Of a DNA stretch of 43,882 nt, positions 43,853 to 43,882 are shown one piece after another. Origin of the DNA: JAIEPT01 sp038217425 (GTDB taxonomy: Bacteria; Planctomycetota; Planctomycetia; Gemmatales; Gemmataceae); NCBI GenBank assembly GCA_038217425.1, contig JBBQPM010000039.1, positions 1 through 43,882 on the forward strand, written 5' to 3'. Within the stretch, counting starts at the first letter, position 1, and the number at the start of each line of letters is the position of its first letter. A program made the position numbers and the translations under genes. Below the pieces are notes generated by a model, which searched no databases, had not been told where the DNA came from, and saw nothing but the letters and a program-made list of their open reading frames with translations.

Positions 43853-43882
43853 TCTGGCGAGCCAGGTCGCGTAAGCGCCTGG
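43853..43882. repeat. REP-like palindrome, copy 2
   Basis: GGCGAGCCAGGTCGCGTAAG continues to the window edge as CGCCTGG, so the element may extend further. It matches 26275-26299 with two base differences, and CCAGG/CCTGG arms can pair. Confidence 0.55.

Noticed and set aside
1..43882. Classical defence systems (CRISPR-Cas, complete restriction-modification, retrons)
   Set aside because: No Cas, methylase or reverse transcriptase motifs were found. Only a possible restriction-helicase tail at 9168-9296 and a toxin-antitoxin-like pair are present.

Overview
The window looks like chromosomal DNA from a planctomycete, most like the Gemmata/Isosphaera side of the phylum. It carries four DUF1501 Tat-exported proteins or remnants, a DUF1549/DUF1553 cytochrome-like protein beside a WD40 protein, a DUF4058 protein, a Pkn-type Ser/Thr kinase, a DUF433/DUF5615 pair, many high-GC genes with short intergenic gaps, and RAYT-type palindromic repeats. 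This assignment is inferred from gene content; no rRNA or tRNA gene is present to confirm it.

Layout. 0-1.2 kb: edge of a truncated gene with a hairpin-masked ribosome binding site, a broken small gene and a DUF4058 gene. 1.35-5.0 kb: a secreted heparinase/alginate-lyase-like polysaccharide lyase, a LysM-like protein and a small secreted protein. 5.1-8.3 kb: a two-gene exopolysaccharide synthase module (GT2 synthase plus HlyD-like partner, ATGA overlap) that is visibly less GC-rich than its neighbours. 8.4-11.3 kb: a gene graveyard, with a decayed RAYT transposase, two ghost copies of the end of the downstream beta-helix gene, a truncated UPF0175 antitoxin-like gene and several palindromic repeats; an intact DUF433/DUF5615 pair and one 173-residue orphan survive in it. 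11.35-17.8 kb: a 967-residue beta-helix surface protein, a coiled-coil membrane protein, a Ser/Thr kinase and a branched-chain aminotransferase. 18.0-20.2 kb: a LolCDE-like ABC transporter. 20.4-26.2 kb: a DUF1501-WD40-DUF1549/1553 operon and a divergent DUF1501 gene.

26.4-32.9 kb is the regulatory and stress block. It holds a CsrA-REC fusion behind a long leader rich in GGA motifs, facing a giant CheB-CheR-PAS-PAS-histidine kinase-REC protein, then a PDZ protein and an Hsp20 gene with a strong sigma-54 promoter match. 33.4-42.3 kb is a cell-surface glycan cluster: a methyltransferase-GT2 fusion, two polytopic GT-C-like proteins, a GT2, a CAP59-like glycosyltransferase and a GT4. The window ends with another DUF1501 gene.

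The most promising unusual item is the CsrA-REC fusion with a helical, H-box-like linker and a possible CsrA-binding leader. It would join phosphorelay input directly to post-transcriptional control. The second is the repeat-driven decay zone at 8.4-11.3 kb, where copies of one protein end stop at the same short junction motif.
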